From Flavobacterium sp. 140616W15 (GTDB taxonomy: Bacteria; Bacteroidota; Bacteroidia; Flavobacteriales; Flavobacteriaceae), in assembly GCF_003668995.1 (NCBI RefSeq), contig NZ_CP033068.1, positions 4,650,001 to 4,714,000 on the forward strand: a stretch of DNA of 64,000 nucleotides. The letters are read 5' to 3'. The notes beneath the pieces are model-generated. The model was given only the letters and a program-made list of their open reading frames with translations. It made no database searches and was not told the origin of the DNA. Numbering within the stretch: position 1 is the first letter of the stretch; the number at the start of each line of letters is the position of its first letter. Position numbers and translations under genes: made by a program. Below are positions 1-7,353 of the stretch, piece after piece.

Positions 1-1735
1 CTGATAATGATTTTAAGAAATCTACATCAAGACGAATTCCTTCAGTTTCCATAGCAGCCAAAACGCTAACTAACGGAATCTCGATTTCGTCAAATAACTT
101 TTTGGTTTCAGTTTTGTCTAATTCAGTTGTAAATATTTCTTTCAGTTGTAAAGTTACATCGGCATCTTCTACAGCATATTCTTTTATATCTTCGAGTGCA
201 ACTTCTCGCATCGATTTTTGATTCTTTCCTTTTTTACCAATTAAATCTTCAATAGATTTTGGAGAATATTTTAAATAAGTTTCTGATAAAATATCCATAT
301 TATGGCGCATATCTGGATTAATCAGGTAATGTGCAATCATAGTATCGAATAGTTTTCCTTTTACCGAAACACCATAATTCAATAATATTTTTAAATCGTA
401 TTTTAAATTCTGACCAATTTTTTCGATTGCTTCATTTTCAAAAAACGGAATAAATTTTTCAATCAATGCTTTAGCTTCGTCTTGATTTTCTGGAAATGGA
501 ATATAAAATCCTTTCCCTTTTTCGTATGAAAATGAAATCCCAACCAATTCAGCATGTAAGGCATTTAGTCCGGTAGTTTCGGTATCAAAACAAACAGCTG
601 TTTGCTTTTGTAAATTTTGTAAAAGCAATTTTAAGCCTAAATCACCTTGTACGATTTGATAAGAGTGAGGTGTGTTTTCTAAATTGCTATAAAAAGAAGT
701 TCTTTGAGCTTCTGGATTTTCTTCATCAGTAGTAGCACTTCCAAAAAGGTCAAATTGATCCTCGTTTTTAGTCCCGAAAGCTTTCGGGAGTGGTTTCTTA
801 TATAATTTAGGGTCAGGAGTAGCTGCAGTAGCTGTTAATCCGCTTCCATCAGCTTTAAAAAGATTGTCAAATTGCTCTGCCATTCTTCTAAATTCCAATT
901 CTTGAAAGATAGCATCGGTTTTTTCGATATCAGGACGAGTTAATTCGTAATCGGTTTCATTAAAAGTTACAGGGCAATCTAATAAAATAGTTGCCAATGT
1001 TTTAGATAATAAACCTTTCTCTGCGTTAGCTTCGATGTTTTCTTTCATTTTCCCTTTTAGCTTATCTGTATTTGCCAAAAGGTTTTCCATAGAACCGTAT
1101 TCTTTCAATAGTTTTTTGGCAGTCACTTCTCCAACACCAGGAAGACCAGGGATGTTATCGGCAGCATCCCCCATCATACCAAGAAAGTCAATTACTTGTT
1201 CAGGACGTTCGATTTCAAATTTAGCTAATACTTCTGGGACACCCCAAATTTCAATTCCGTTACCCATTCGGGCAGGTTTGTACATGAAAATATTCTCAGA
1301 AACCAATTGCGCAAAATCCTTATCAGGCGTTACCATAAACACCTTGTAGTTTTCTTTTTCGGCTTGTTTAGCAATAGTTCCTATTAAATCATCGGCTTCA
1401 TAGCCAGCGACTTCTATAATAGGGATATGCATTGCTTTTAATAATTCATGTATATAAGGTACAGCAATTTTTATAGCTTCAGGAGTTACATCACGGTTGG
1501 CTTTGTACTCTGGGAATATCTCGTTACGCAATGCGCTTCCTCCTTTATCAAAAGCTACAGCCAAATGATCTGGTTTTTCTCTTTTTATTACATCCAAAAG
1601 GGAATTCATGAATCCCATAATTGCAGAGGTATCCATCCCTTTGGAGTTAATTCGCGGGTTTTTTATAAAAGCATAATAACCACGAAAAATTAAAGCGTAA
1701 GCATCAAGAAGAAAAAGACGTTTTTGAGTTGACAT
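1..1735 (-). CDS. polA: DNA polymerase I, N-terminal 578 residues (gene continues past the left edge)
   Basis: The minus-strand reading frame opens with an ATG at 1733-1735 (MSTQKRLFLLDAYALIFRGY) and is open to base 1, so the 3' half, including the polymerase domain, lies outside the window. The start is typical of the 5'-3' exonuclease (FEN-like) domain of bacterial Pol I, with the metal-binding LLDAYALIFRGYYA segment. The second domain keeps all three proofreading motifs: Exo I FDTETTG near 570-590, Exo II GQNLKYDL near 395-415 and Exo III YAVEDADVT near 150-180, so a working 3'-5' exonuclease is expected. The enzyme fills gaps in repair and removes Okazaki primers. The linker between the two exonuclease domains carries an in-frame 18-bp palindrome (772-789). 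Seen: motifs and start. Inferred: proofreading activity. Confidence 0.95.
   Translation of the reverse strand, partial: MSTQKRLFLLDAYALIFRGYYAFIKNPRINSKGMDTSAIMGFMNSLLDVIKREKPDHLAVAFDKGGSALRNEIFPEYKANRDVTPEAIKIAVPYIHELLKAMHIPIIEVAGYEADDLIGTIAKQAEKENYKVFMVTPDKDFAQLVSENIFMYKPARMGNGIEIWGVPEVLAKFEIERPEQVIDFLGMMGDAADNIPGLPGVGEVTAKKLLKEYGSMENLLANTDKLKGKMKENIEANAEKGLLSKTLATILLDCPVTFNETDYELTRPDIEKTDAIFQELEFRRMAEQFDNLFKADGSGLTATAATPDPKLYKKPLPKAFGTKNEDQFDLFGSATTDEENPEAQRTSFYSNLENTPHSYQIVQGDLGLKLLLQNLQKQTAVCFDTETTGLNALHAELVGISFSYEKGKGFYIPFPENQDEAKALIEKFIPFFENEAIEKIGQNLKYDLKILLNYGVSVKGKLFDTMIAHYLINPDMRHNMDILSETYLKYSPKSIEDLIGKKGKNQKSMREVALEDIKEYAVEDADVTLQLKEIFTTELDKTETKKLFDEIEIPLVSVLAAMETEGIRLDVDFLKSLS
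772..789. repeat. 18-bp perfect palindrome inside polA linker
   Basis: TCCCGAAAGCTTTCGGGA is a perfect inverted repeat in the low-conservation linker between the 5'-3' and 3'-5' exonuclease domains of polA, read in frame as part of KPLPKAFGTK. It resembles the TCCCGA...TCGGGA stem of the terminator after infB (16897-16920), which suggests a small mobile palindromic repeat family tolerated in a protein linker. This link is inference. Confidence 0.5.
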
Positions 1736-1986
1736 AAAAAAAATATTAGTCTGTAAAAATAAACAATTGGGTTTTAAAAACGATTCGGTTCTTGAAAATT
1801 TAATCAGAGCAAACTCAAATTAGAATTGAAATGTTTTATTAGAGATGCTTTTTTTATCATCTGTAGCGGTGCACCGCAGTGTGTTTTAGGTAATGTTATT
1901 GTGTTACTTTGTTCGTAAATGCAATGTAAGGTTGAATAGTAATCACAAAACGTTAATGTCAAGTTAAAAATTTAATGTTACCAGTT
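1736..1986. other. Intergenic region between divergent polA and the small secreted-protein gene
   Basis: No gene is seen. It should hold the polA promoter reading left and the upstream region of the gene at 2063. A perfect 12-bp palindrome, GCGGTGCACCGC, lies at 1866-1877 and could be a protein site or chance. The operator and promoter elements of the rightward gene are listed separately. Confidence 0.5.
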
Positions 1987-2022
1987 TCTTCATTTTGTCT
2001 TCATATTACAGATGTACATTTG
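1987..2022 (+). promoter_or_regulatory. Operator (two 11-bp direct repeats) plus -7 promoter element for the gene at 2063
   Basis: Two copies of TCTTCAT (1987-1993 and 1998-2004) are exactly 11 bp apart, the spacing of PhoB/OmpR-family half-sites. After 10 bp comes TACATTTG (2015-2022), matching the Bacteroidota -7 consensus TAnnTTTG. There is no clear TTTG -33 element; the repeats occupy that place, as expected for an activator-dependent promoter. The same array with the same spacings precedes the paralogue at 4564. The likely binder is the OmpR-type regulator encoded at 2440 (inference). Confidence 0.7.
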
Positions 2023-2062
2023 ATCTATAAATAAGGAGATAATTAATTTAAATATTGAAATC

Positions 2063-2257
2063 ATGAAAAATTTAGCAATGTTATTAGTAGCAGTTTTAGG
2101 AACAAGTGTAATGGTTAGCGCAGCTCCAACACCAGTAAAAGCAACTCCGGTAAAAGAAGTTAAAGCGACCAAACATCCAAAAGCAAAAGCAGATAAAAAA
2201 ACAAAAACAGTAAAAACAACAGCACCTAAAGCTGAACCTATGAAAGCAAAAAAATAG
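2063..2257 (+). CDS. Small secreted Lys/Ala/Thr/Pro-rich protein, paralogue 1
   Basis: A 64-residue protein with a clear N-terminal signal peptide (MKNLAMLLVAVLGTSVMVSA, cleavage probably after SA), followed by a strongly basic mature part of about 44 residues with the KEVKATKHPKAKADKKTK core. It contains no cysteine and no known domain that I recognise. It is paralogous to the 64-residue protein at 4564: they share VLGT, MVSA and KEVKATKH. Together the two genes flank the two-component system. In composition it resembles the periplasmic acid-shock protein Asr of enterobacteria (signal peptide plus Lys/Ala-rich tail, controlled by PhoB/RstA-type regulators). This is analogy only; homology is not claimed. 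The antisense frame through this gene is a shadow. Function unknown; envelope stress or cation/acid buffering is a guess. Confidence 0.8.
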   Translation: MKNLAMLLVAVLGTSVMVSAAPTPVKATPVKEVKATKHPKAKADKKTKTVKTTAPKAEPMKAKK

Positions 2258-2263
2258 ATATCA

Positions 2264-2357
2264 TTTTTGTTTTGCTTTAAATGAGGGTTGATAACGGTAG
2301 GCAAAACAAAAAGGATAATTATTGATAAGGCTGATAAAGAAATTTATCAGCTTTTTT
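2264..2357 (+). terminator. 3' UTR inverted repeat and Rho-independent terminator
   Basis: A 12-bp inverted repeat (TTTTTGTTTTGC at 2264-2275, GCAAAACAAAAA at 2301-2312) directly follows the stop codon. A terminator comes next: stem GCTGATAAA/TTTATCAGC at 2330-2351 followed by a T run. The first structure may protect or regulate the short mRNA; the second ends transcription before the response-regulator gene. Confidence 0.7.
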
Positions 2358-2439
2358 ATTGAGACGGGCGTTAATTTTTTAATAATTAAAAAATTGCGTT
2401 TTCATTATTTGTTTACTTTTAAGTAATAAAATACAGTTT

Positions 2440-3114
2440 ATGAATATTCTTATAGTTGAAGATAATAAAGAACTGGCTATCGAGGTTCGTGATTTTTTGA
2501 GTGATGGAGGATATGTATGTAAAATTGCAAATACATGCAATGAGGCACTGGATGAAATAGGAGGAAATGATTATGATGCGATGCTACTCGATTTAGGTTT
2601 GCCAGATGGTGACGGATTTGATGTTCTAAAAGCAGTTCGAAAAACCAAATCTAAAATAGTAGTAATTGTTATTACAGCACGTGGAGAATTAGACGACAGG
2701 ATAGATGGGTTGCATCTTGGAGCCGATGATTATCTTACGAAGCCTTTTGCATTGACTGAATTAAGTGCACGTTTGTTTGCGGTTATCCGCAGGATGCATG
2801 GTTATACATTGAATGATCTGGTTGTACATGGATTTTCGTTGCAATTGCAAGATTATAAAGTGAGTTATGATGGAACACCAATAAATCTAACGAAGAAAGA
2901 ATTTGATATTTTTCAATATTTAGTACTGAATAAAAACCGAGTAATAACAAGGTTGCAACTAACAGAGCATATTTGGGGAGACATTCTGGAGATTAATTCT
3001 GATTCTAATTTTATAGATGTTCATGTTCGAAACCTTCGAAAAAAATTAGATAAACACACAACTATAGATTGGTTTGAAACAGTAAGAAATGTAGGATATC
3101 GTATTAATATCTAA
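2440..3114 (+). CDS. OmpR/PhoB-family DNA-binding response regulator
   Basis: 224 residues in two domains. The receiver domain (about 1-115) has the acidic pair E7/D8, phospho-acceptor D51 (MLLDLGLPDGDG), T79 and K101-P102-F103, so it looks fully functional. The C-terminal winged helix (about 125-224) has the typical LTKKEFDIFQYL...VDVHVRNLRKKL-type recognition helix and the closing VRNVGYRI. It is followed 10 bp later by the GTG-started kinase gene, forming an operon. A weak promoter (TTG at 2394, TACTTTTA-like -7 at 2414) lies upstream. Members of this family bind 11-bp direct repeats, and exactly such repeats lie in front of the two flanking small genes, which are therefore the best target candidates (inference). 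Confidence 0.93.
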   Translation: MNILIVEDNKELAIEVRDFLSDGGYVCKIANTCNEALDEIGGNDYDAMLLDLGLPDGDGFDVLKAVRKTKSKIVVIVITARGELDDRIDGLHLGADDYLTKPFALTELSARLFAVIRRMHGYTLNDLVVHGFSLQLQDYKVSYDGTPINLTKKEFDIFQYLVLNKNRVITRLQLTEHIWGDILEINSDSNFIDVHVRNLRKKLDKHTTIDWFETVRNVGYRINI

Positions 3115-3124
3115 ATAAATTAGC

Positions 3125-4461
3125 GTGAAGATAAAACATCAATTAGCTATTTTTAATGCACTAACACGATTGTTGGTGATTTTAGTTTTATGGCTAATGT
3201 TGCCTATTTTGGTTGAAAATGTAGTTTATAGACACATTAATAATGGGCTTGTAGAGAAGAAAAAGAAGTTCATAGAGCATTTAAATCAAAGTGAAATAGA
3301 TGATTTTATCCAAAATGCAGATGATTCTACCGAAACGTATTCACAGTTTTCGAGTTTGCATAGTGAGTTTTTGGTGCTTTCGAGATTGCCAAAACTGCCA
3401 AGCCAGGAAAAAACCACCTTTGTTAATGAAAATAGGATTATAGAAGGAGAAGAAAATGAATATAGAATATTACAATATCATTTTACTTACGAGAATATAG
3501 GATATGAGCTAGAAATAGGAAGCAGTTTGGCGGAGGTAAAAGACCTTACATTTATAATTAAGCTTTTTATAATTATAGTTTTGGTTGTGATAGTTTTGGT
3601 GACATTCTTAGCAGATACTTTTTATATAGAGTATTTACTCAAGCCTTTTTATAAAATAATTGACACAAAAATAAGAAGGGTTAACGAGCCAGAAGCTTTT
3701 GATCATACTCCAATTAAAGCACATTCAGCAGATTTTAGAGAATTAGATTCAGTTTTAAACCAGATGATGGATAGGATAGGAGAGTTGTTTAAAAAGAAAA
3801 ACAATTTATATCCAATGTATCACATGAGCTATTAACACCGATAGCATTATTGAAAAATAAATTCGAAAATTTATTGCAAAATGAATCCTTGAACGATAAT
3901 GCAGTAGATAAAATTGCCAGTTCGCTAAAGACACTGGATATGTTGAAGAAAATAATCAATAATTTATTATTAATCTCCCGAATAGAGAATAATCAATACG
4001 AAGCCAATGAGGTTATCAATTTTCATGAAATCGTTAATGGTCTTTATGAAGATCTTCAGGACAGAATAGATGATAAAGGATTAGTGTTTTCTAATAAAAT
4101 GGAGCATGATTTTAATTTTACAGGTAATAAAACTTTACTACATATTTTATTGTACAATTTGGTGACAAATGCAATAAAGTATAATAAAGAAAATGGAAGT
4201 ATTGTTGTAAGTGATGGTTTTTTAAACCAGCATTATTATCTATCTATTTCAGATTCGGGAATAGGAATGAATGAAGTTCAAATCGAAAATATTTTTAATC
4301 GATTTACCCGTATTAGTTCAGATCAGGATGGACAAGGTTTAGGCTTGGCTATTGCCGAAAGTATTGCTTCATTTCATCATATAGATATTAAGGTGACTTC
4401 AATACCAAATGAAGGGACAACGTTTTATTATTGCTCCCTATTAGTGAAAAAGCTTAATTAA
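3125..4461 (+). pseudogene. Sensor histidine kinase with a -1 frameshift at the phosphorylation box
   Basis: Two adjacent frames make up one kinase. The first (3125-3835, GTG start) encodes TM1 (about residues 8-33), a roughly 105-residue extracytoplasmic sensor, TM2 (about 140-165) and a HAMP-like linker ending in MMDRIGELFKK. The second frame (open from about 3803 to 4461) encodes FISNVSHELLTPIALL with the phospho-histidine codon at 3823-3825, then the N box (NLVTNAIKYN), G1 (DSGIGM) and G2 (GQGLGLAIAES). One extra base in either of the A5 runs at 3791-3795 or 3797-3801 would restore one continuous protein of about 445 residues. So a single base is missing, through sequencing error, genuine mutation, phase-variable slippage or ribosomal frameshifting. 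Without correction the H box and ATPase are lost. It is the natural partner of the regulator at 2440. Confidence 0.85.
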
Positions 4462-4487
4462 AAGTTAAAAATTTCAGGTAGGACAAA

Positions 4488-4523
4488 TCTTCATTTAATC
4501 TTCATTTAGCGGATATATCTTTG
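4488..4523 (+). promoter_or_regulatory. Operator (two 11-bp direct repeats) plus -7 element for the gene at 4564
   Basis: TCTTCAT occurs at 4488-4494 and 4499-4505, 11 bp apart. After 10 bp comes TATCTTTG (4516-4523), a perfect TAnnTTTG. The layout and spacings are identical to 1987-2022, although the surrounding bases differ, so the repeats look selected rather than merely copied. The presumed binder is the OmpR-type regulator at 2440. Confidence 0.7.
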
Positions 4524-4563
4524 ACCTATAAATAATGAGTTAATAATCATAAAAACTACAGTT

Positions 4564-4758
4564 ATGAAAAAAGTATTAATGCTAGCTATAGCAGTTTTAG
4601 GAACAACAGCAATGGTAAGTGCGCAAACAACACCAGCACAAACAGCACCAGCAAAAGAAGTAAAAGCAACTAAACATACTAAAAAGAAAGCAGACAAAAA
4701 AGCAGATTCTGTAAAAATGGAAACAGCTAAACCAGAAGCTGCAAAAGCAAAAAAATAA
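4564..4758 (+). CDS. Small secreted Lys/Ala/Thr-rich protein, paralogue 2
   Basis: 64 residues: signal peptide MKKVLMLAIAVLGTTAMVSA with probable cleavage before QTTPA, then a basic tail containing KEVKATKHTKKKADKKAD and an alternating Lys/Ala end. It is the same length as the protein at 2063, with a closely similar signal peptide and the shared core KEVKATKH, so it arose by duplication. The tail differs more than the signal peptide. It lies 102 bp after the kinase gene and has its own promoter with the shared operator, so it is probably a member of the same regulon. No enzymatic motif and no cysteine. Function not recognised. Confidence 0.8.
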   Translation: MKKVLMLAIAVLGTTAMVSAQTTPAQTAPAKEVKATKHTKKKADKKADSVKMETAKPEAAKAKK

Positions 4759-4775
4759 GGGTTTGATTGGTGTTT

Positions 4776-4874
4776 TGCTTACTGTAAATTAGAGTTAATA
4801 ATTTATATAAGGGGGTAAGCAGAATAATAGTTTAATAGGTGAAAGGCTGGTGAATTTATTCGCCAGCTTTTTTG
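4776..4874 (+). terminator. 3' UTR inverted repeat and Rho-independent terminator
   Basis: TGCTTAC (4776-4782) can pair with GTAAGCA (4815-4821). A terminator follows: stem GCTGGTGAA/TTCGCCAGC (4846-4867, one G-T pair) and a T6 run. The order stop codon, long-loop inverted repeat, terminator repeats what is seen after the first paralogue. Confidence 0.7.
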
Positions 4875-4911
4875 TTATAGTTTGCGTTAAATTTTTGATA
4901 ATTAAAAGTTT

Positions 4912-4937
4912 TTGCATTTTCATTCTTTGTTACTTTG
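4912..4937 (+). promoter_or_regulatory. Promoter of the metallophosphatase gene
   Basis: TTG (4912-4914), a 16-bp spacer and TACTTTG (4931-4937). The stretch TTGCATTTTCATTCTTTGT closely matches the one before the response-regulator gene (TTGCGTTTTCATTATTTGT at 2394-2412), so the intergenic cassette appears duplicated. The -7 element overlaps a possible TTG start at 4935, which favours the ATG at 4953. Confidence 0.5.
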
Positions 4938-4952
4938 CCTAAAAAATTACCA

Positions 4953-6194
4953 ATGGTCATTCGTTTTATAATTATTTGCGCTCTTTTTTTATTTATAGAG
5001 TTGTATTCTTTTCAAGCTATTCGAACTTTAATTAAATTAAGATGGCTTTTGATAAGTTACCAAATAATAAGTTTACTGCTTTTTGTATTTATAATATATT
5101 CTTTTACGCAATTTGACCGTTCAGTTGGGCAAACCAAGCAAACCATGTTTACTATGGGGTTAATGTTATTGGTTTATGTGCCAAAAATTGTAATAACATT
5201 AGTGCTTTTGGGTGAAGATATTTTTCGTGCAGGAGTTGGTATAGTTAATTATTTTATCGAAAATCCAAACACAACAACAAATAGTGTGATTCCGAGCCGA
5301 AGAAAATTTGTAAGTCAATTGGCAGTAGGATTAGCGGCAGTTCCTTTTTTATCTCTGATTTATGGGATTTTTGAAGGAAGATATAATTTCAAAGTATTTA
5401 AACAAACAGTATTTTTTCCAGATTTACCAGATGCCTTTGATGGATTTAGAATTACACAAATTTCAGATGTACACTCAGGAAGTTTCGATAATCCAGAAAA
5501 AATAAGTTATGCCATTGATTTGGTAAACGAACAAAATTCGGATATGATTTTGTTTACAGGAGATATCGTTAATACACATGCTACCGAAATGCATCCGTGG
5601 CTAGAGACATTCAATAAAATAAAAGATCCTAAATATGGTAAATATTCTGTTTTAGGGAATCATGATTATGGAGAATATGTTACTTGGCCATCTGAAGAAA
5701 AGAAAGAAGAAAACTTTGAGGCCATAAAAAAATTATACGGACAAATAGGTTTTCAGTTATTATTGAATGAACATACTTACATCCAAAAAGGAGATGACAA
5801 AATAGCTTTAGTTGGTGTAGAAAATTGGGGGCATAATTTTAAAAAAGCAGGCGATTTAAATAAGGCATCACAAGATGTTCATCAAGATGACTTTAAAGTT
5901 TTAATGAGCCATGATCCAAGTCATTGGGAATATGAAATAAAAGATCATCCTAAGAATTTTCACCTGACTTTGTCAGGACATACCCACGGAATGCAATTTG
6001 GAATAGAAATTCCAGGTTATTTTAAATGGAGTTTGGCACAATATGTGTACAAACAATGGGCTGGTTTGTATGAAAATGCAGGTCGCTATGTATATGTAAA
6101 TCGTGGTTTTGGTTTTCATGCTTATCCAGGACGTGTAGGGATAATGCCAGAAATAACCGTGATTGAACTAAAAAAAGGGAAGAATGTGGCATAA
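4953..6194 (+). CDS. Membrane-anchored calcineurin-like metallophosphatase
   Basis: 413 residues from the ATG at 4953. An in-frame TTG at 4935 would add six residues, but it lies in the promoter. The N-terminal ~140 residues contain several hydrophobic helices (VIRFIIICALFLFIELYSF and others). The catalytic domain carries the full dinuclear metal signature: ISDVHSG, FTGDIVN, LGNHDYG, SHDP and SGHTHGMQFG. This domain order is typical of YkuE-like phosphoesterases of bacterial membranes, some of which act on lipid or UDP-sugar phosphates; the substrate here is unknown. It stands alone between the small-protein cassette and the thioredoxin-fold gene. Confidence 0.9.
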   Translation: MVIRFIIICALFLFIELYSFQAIRTLIKLRWLLISYQIISLLLFVFIIYSFTQFDRSVGQTKQTMFTMGLMLLVYVPKIVITLVLLGEDIFRAGVGIVNYFIENPNTTTNSVIPSRRKFVSQLAVGLAAVPFLSLIYGIFEGRYNFKVFKQTVFFPDLPDAFDGFRITQISDVHSGSFDNPEKISYAIDLVNEQNSDMILFTGDIVNTHATEMHPWLETFNKIKDPKYGKYSVLGNHDYGEYVTWPSEEKKEENFEAIKKLYGQIGFQLLLNEHTYIQKGDDKIALVGVENWGHNFKKAGDLNKASQDVHQDDFKVLMSHDPSHWEYEIKDHPKNFHLTLSGHTHGMQFGIEIPGYFKWSLAQYVYKQWAGLYENAGRYVYVNRGFGFHAYPGRVGIMPEITVIELKKGKNVA

Positions 6195-6208
6195 TTAGTT
6201 AAAAATGC

Positions 6209-6216
6209 TACATTTG
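6209..6216 (+). promoter_or_regulatory. -7 element of the thioredoxin-fold gene
   Basis: TACATTTG matches TAnnTTTG and lies 50 bp before the ATG at 6266. No good TTTG is seen at -33, so the call rests on one element. Confidence 0.4.
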
Positions 6217-6265
6217 TATATAATAAATTCTTTTTAGCAATTTAAAAAGATTAAATTTCGGTTTT

Positions 6266-6562
6266 ATGTCAAAATTTGGAGAACTTATAAATGCTCAAGT
6301 TCCAGTGTTAATAGATTTTTACACCGATTGGAACGAATCATCTGTGTCAATGCATCCTGTAATTAAAGATGTTGCAGCTGCGCTAGGCGATAAAGCCAAG
6401 GTGATTAAAATAGATGTGGATAAAAATCAGGAATTAGCCGATGCTCTTAGAATTAAAGGCCTTCCTACTTTGATGATATACAAAGAAGGTCAAATGATTT
6501 GGAGGCAATCCGGCGAATTAGATGCAAATACTATTATTGGGATTGTACAAGAACAACTCTAA
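6266..6562 (+). CDS. Thioredoxin-fold protein lacking both catalytic cysteines
   Basis: 98 residues covering a complete thioredoxin fold: VLIDFYTDW (strand and start of the active-site helix), VIKIDVDKNQELADALRIKGLPTLMIYKEGQ with the conserved cis-proline P67, and the C-terminal helix. Where thioredoxins have WCGPC this protein has WNESS (residues 22-26), so both cysteines are replaced, and there is no cysteine anywhere in the protein. It cannot act as a dithiol oxidoreductase. A chaperone, scaffold or binding role is more likely. The gene is monocistronic, with a weak CCACAA/TTGTGG hairpin downstream (about 6574-6587). The fold is certain from motifs; the role is unknown. Confidence 0.88.
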   Translation: MSKFGELINAQVPVLIDFYTDWNESSVSMHPVIKDVAAALGDKAKVIKIDVDKNQELADALRIKGLPTLMIYKEGQMIWRQSGELDANTIIGIVQEQL

Positions 6563-6618
6563 TTTCTTCTATATGCCACAAACTTGTGGTGTTTTATATT
6601 TTATTGGATGTTCTATGC

Positions 6619-7269
6619 CTAATAAATAACATCAAATATAAAATTGTTTTCCTTTAGATAATCTAATGTTTTTGGTAATGTAAATTTAAGATTTTGCGAT
6701 GCTTTTATGCTATCGTGAAAAACAATTATGCTTCCAGATTTTACATTTTTGATTACATTCTGTAAGCATTTTTCAGGAGATATACTTCGATCAAAATCTG
6801 CGCTTAAAACATCCCACATTATTATCTTATATCCCAATTGGCGTAATTGAGTTGATTGTGATTTTGTTATTTTTCCATAAGGAGGACGGAAAATCTTTGG
6901 CTGAATGGTTTTAGAAGAAGATTCTTGAATTTGTTTATCGCATAAGAGGCTATTGTTTAAATAGGTCTCCGTGGTAGTTTTCCATCCTTTTAAATGGTCG
7001 AAAGTATGATTCCCTATACTATGACCTTCTTCGATTATTTTTTTGAAAATTTCAGGGTGTTTTTCTATATTATTCCCAATACAGAAGAAAGAGGCTTTGG
7101 CGTTTCGTTTTTTTAATTCAGATAAAACCCATTCAGTGATTTCGGGAGTAGGGCCGTCATCAAAAGTCAAATATATTTTGTTCTCTTTATTAGGGATGTC
7201 CCAATAATAGTTTGAAAAAAAATGTTTGATTAGCTTATTTGTTTTAATCCAATAAAAACTCATTTTCAT
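6619..7269 (-). CDS. Polysaccharide deacetylase (NodB homology domain, carbohydrate esterase 4)
   Basis: 216 residues on the minus strand, starting at the ATG at 7267-7269; a second in-frame ATG at 7263 is equally possible. All five CE4 motifs are present: YLTFDDGPTP (base and metal Asp), IGNHTFDH (zinc histidines), FRPPYGK, MWDVLSADFD and IIVFHDS. It is expected to remove acetyl groups from N-acetylated glycans such as peptidoglycan or exopolysaccharide. There is no signal peptide apart from a short aromatic N-terminus, so its location is uncertain. It lies downstream of the DUF2723 gene on the same strand, but a strong terminator lies between them. Confidence 0.92.
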   Translation of the reverse strand: MKMSFYWIKTNKLIKHFFSNYYWDIPNKENKIYLTFDDGPTPEITEWVLSELKKRNAKASFFCIGNNIEKHPEIFKKIIEEGHSIGNHTFDHLKGWKTTTETYLNNSLLCDKQIQESSSKTIQPKIFRPPYGKITKSQSTQLRQLGYKIIMWDVLSADFDRSISPEKCLQNVIKNVKSGSIIVFHDSIKASQNLKFTLPKTLDYLKENNFIFDVIY

Positions 7270-7291
7270 AAATTTTAGATTATGTAAAAAT

Positions 7292-7331
7292 AAAAAATGT
7301 AGCGGTATTTTTCAATAGCGCTACATTTTTT
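7292..7331 (-). terminator. Terminator of the DUF2723 gene
   Basis: A 13-bp stem, AAAAAATGTAGCG (7292-7304) with CGCTACATTTTTT (7319-7331), and U-rich on the minus-strand transcript. It ends transcription of the large membrane-protein gene before the deacetylase start. Confidence 0.75.
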
Positions 7332-7353
7332 AATTATCATTTTTGAATATTAT

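Noticed and set aside
1990..2304. 104-codon minus-strand frame over the small secreted-protein gene
   Set aside because: It is the mirror of the Lys/Ala-rich gene; the plus frame has a signal peptide, a promoter, an operator and a paralogue with the same arrangement.
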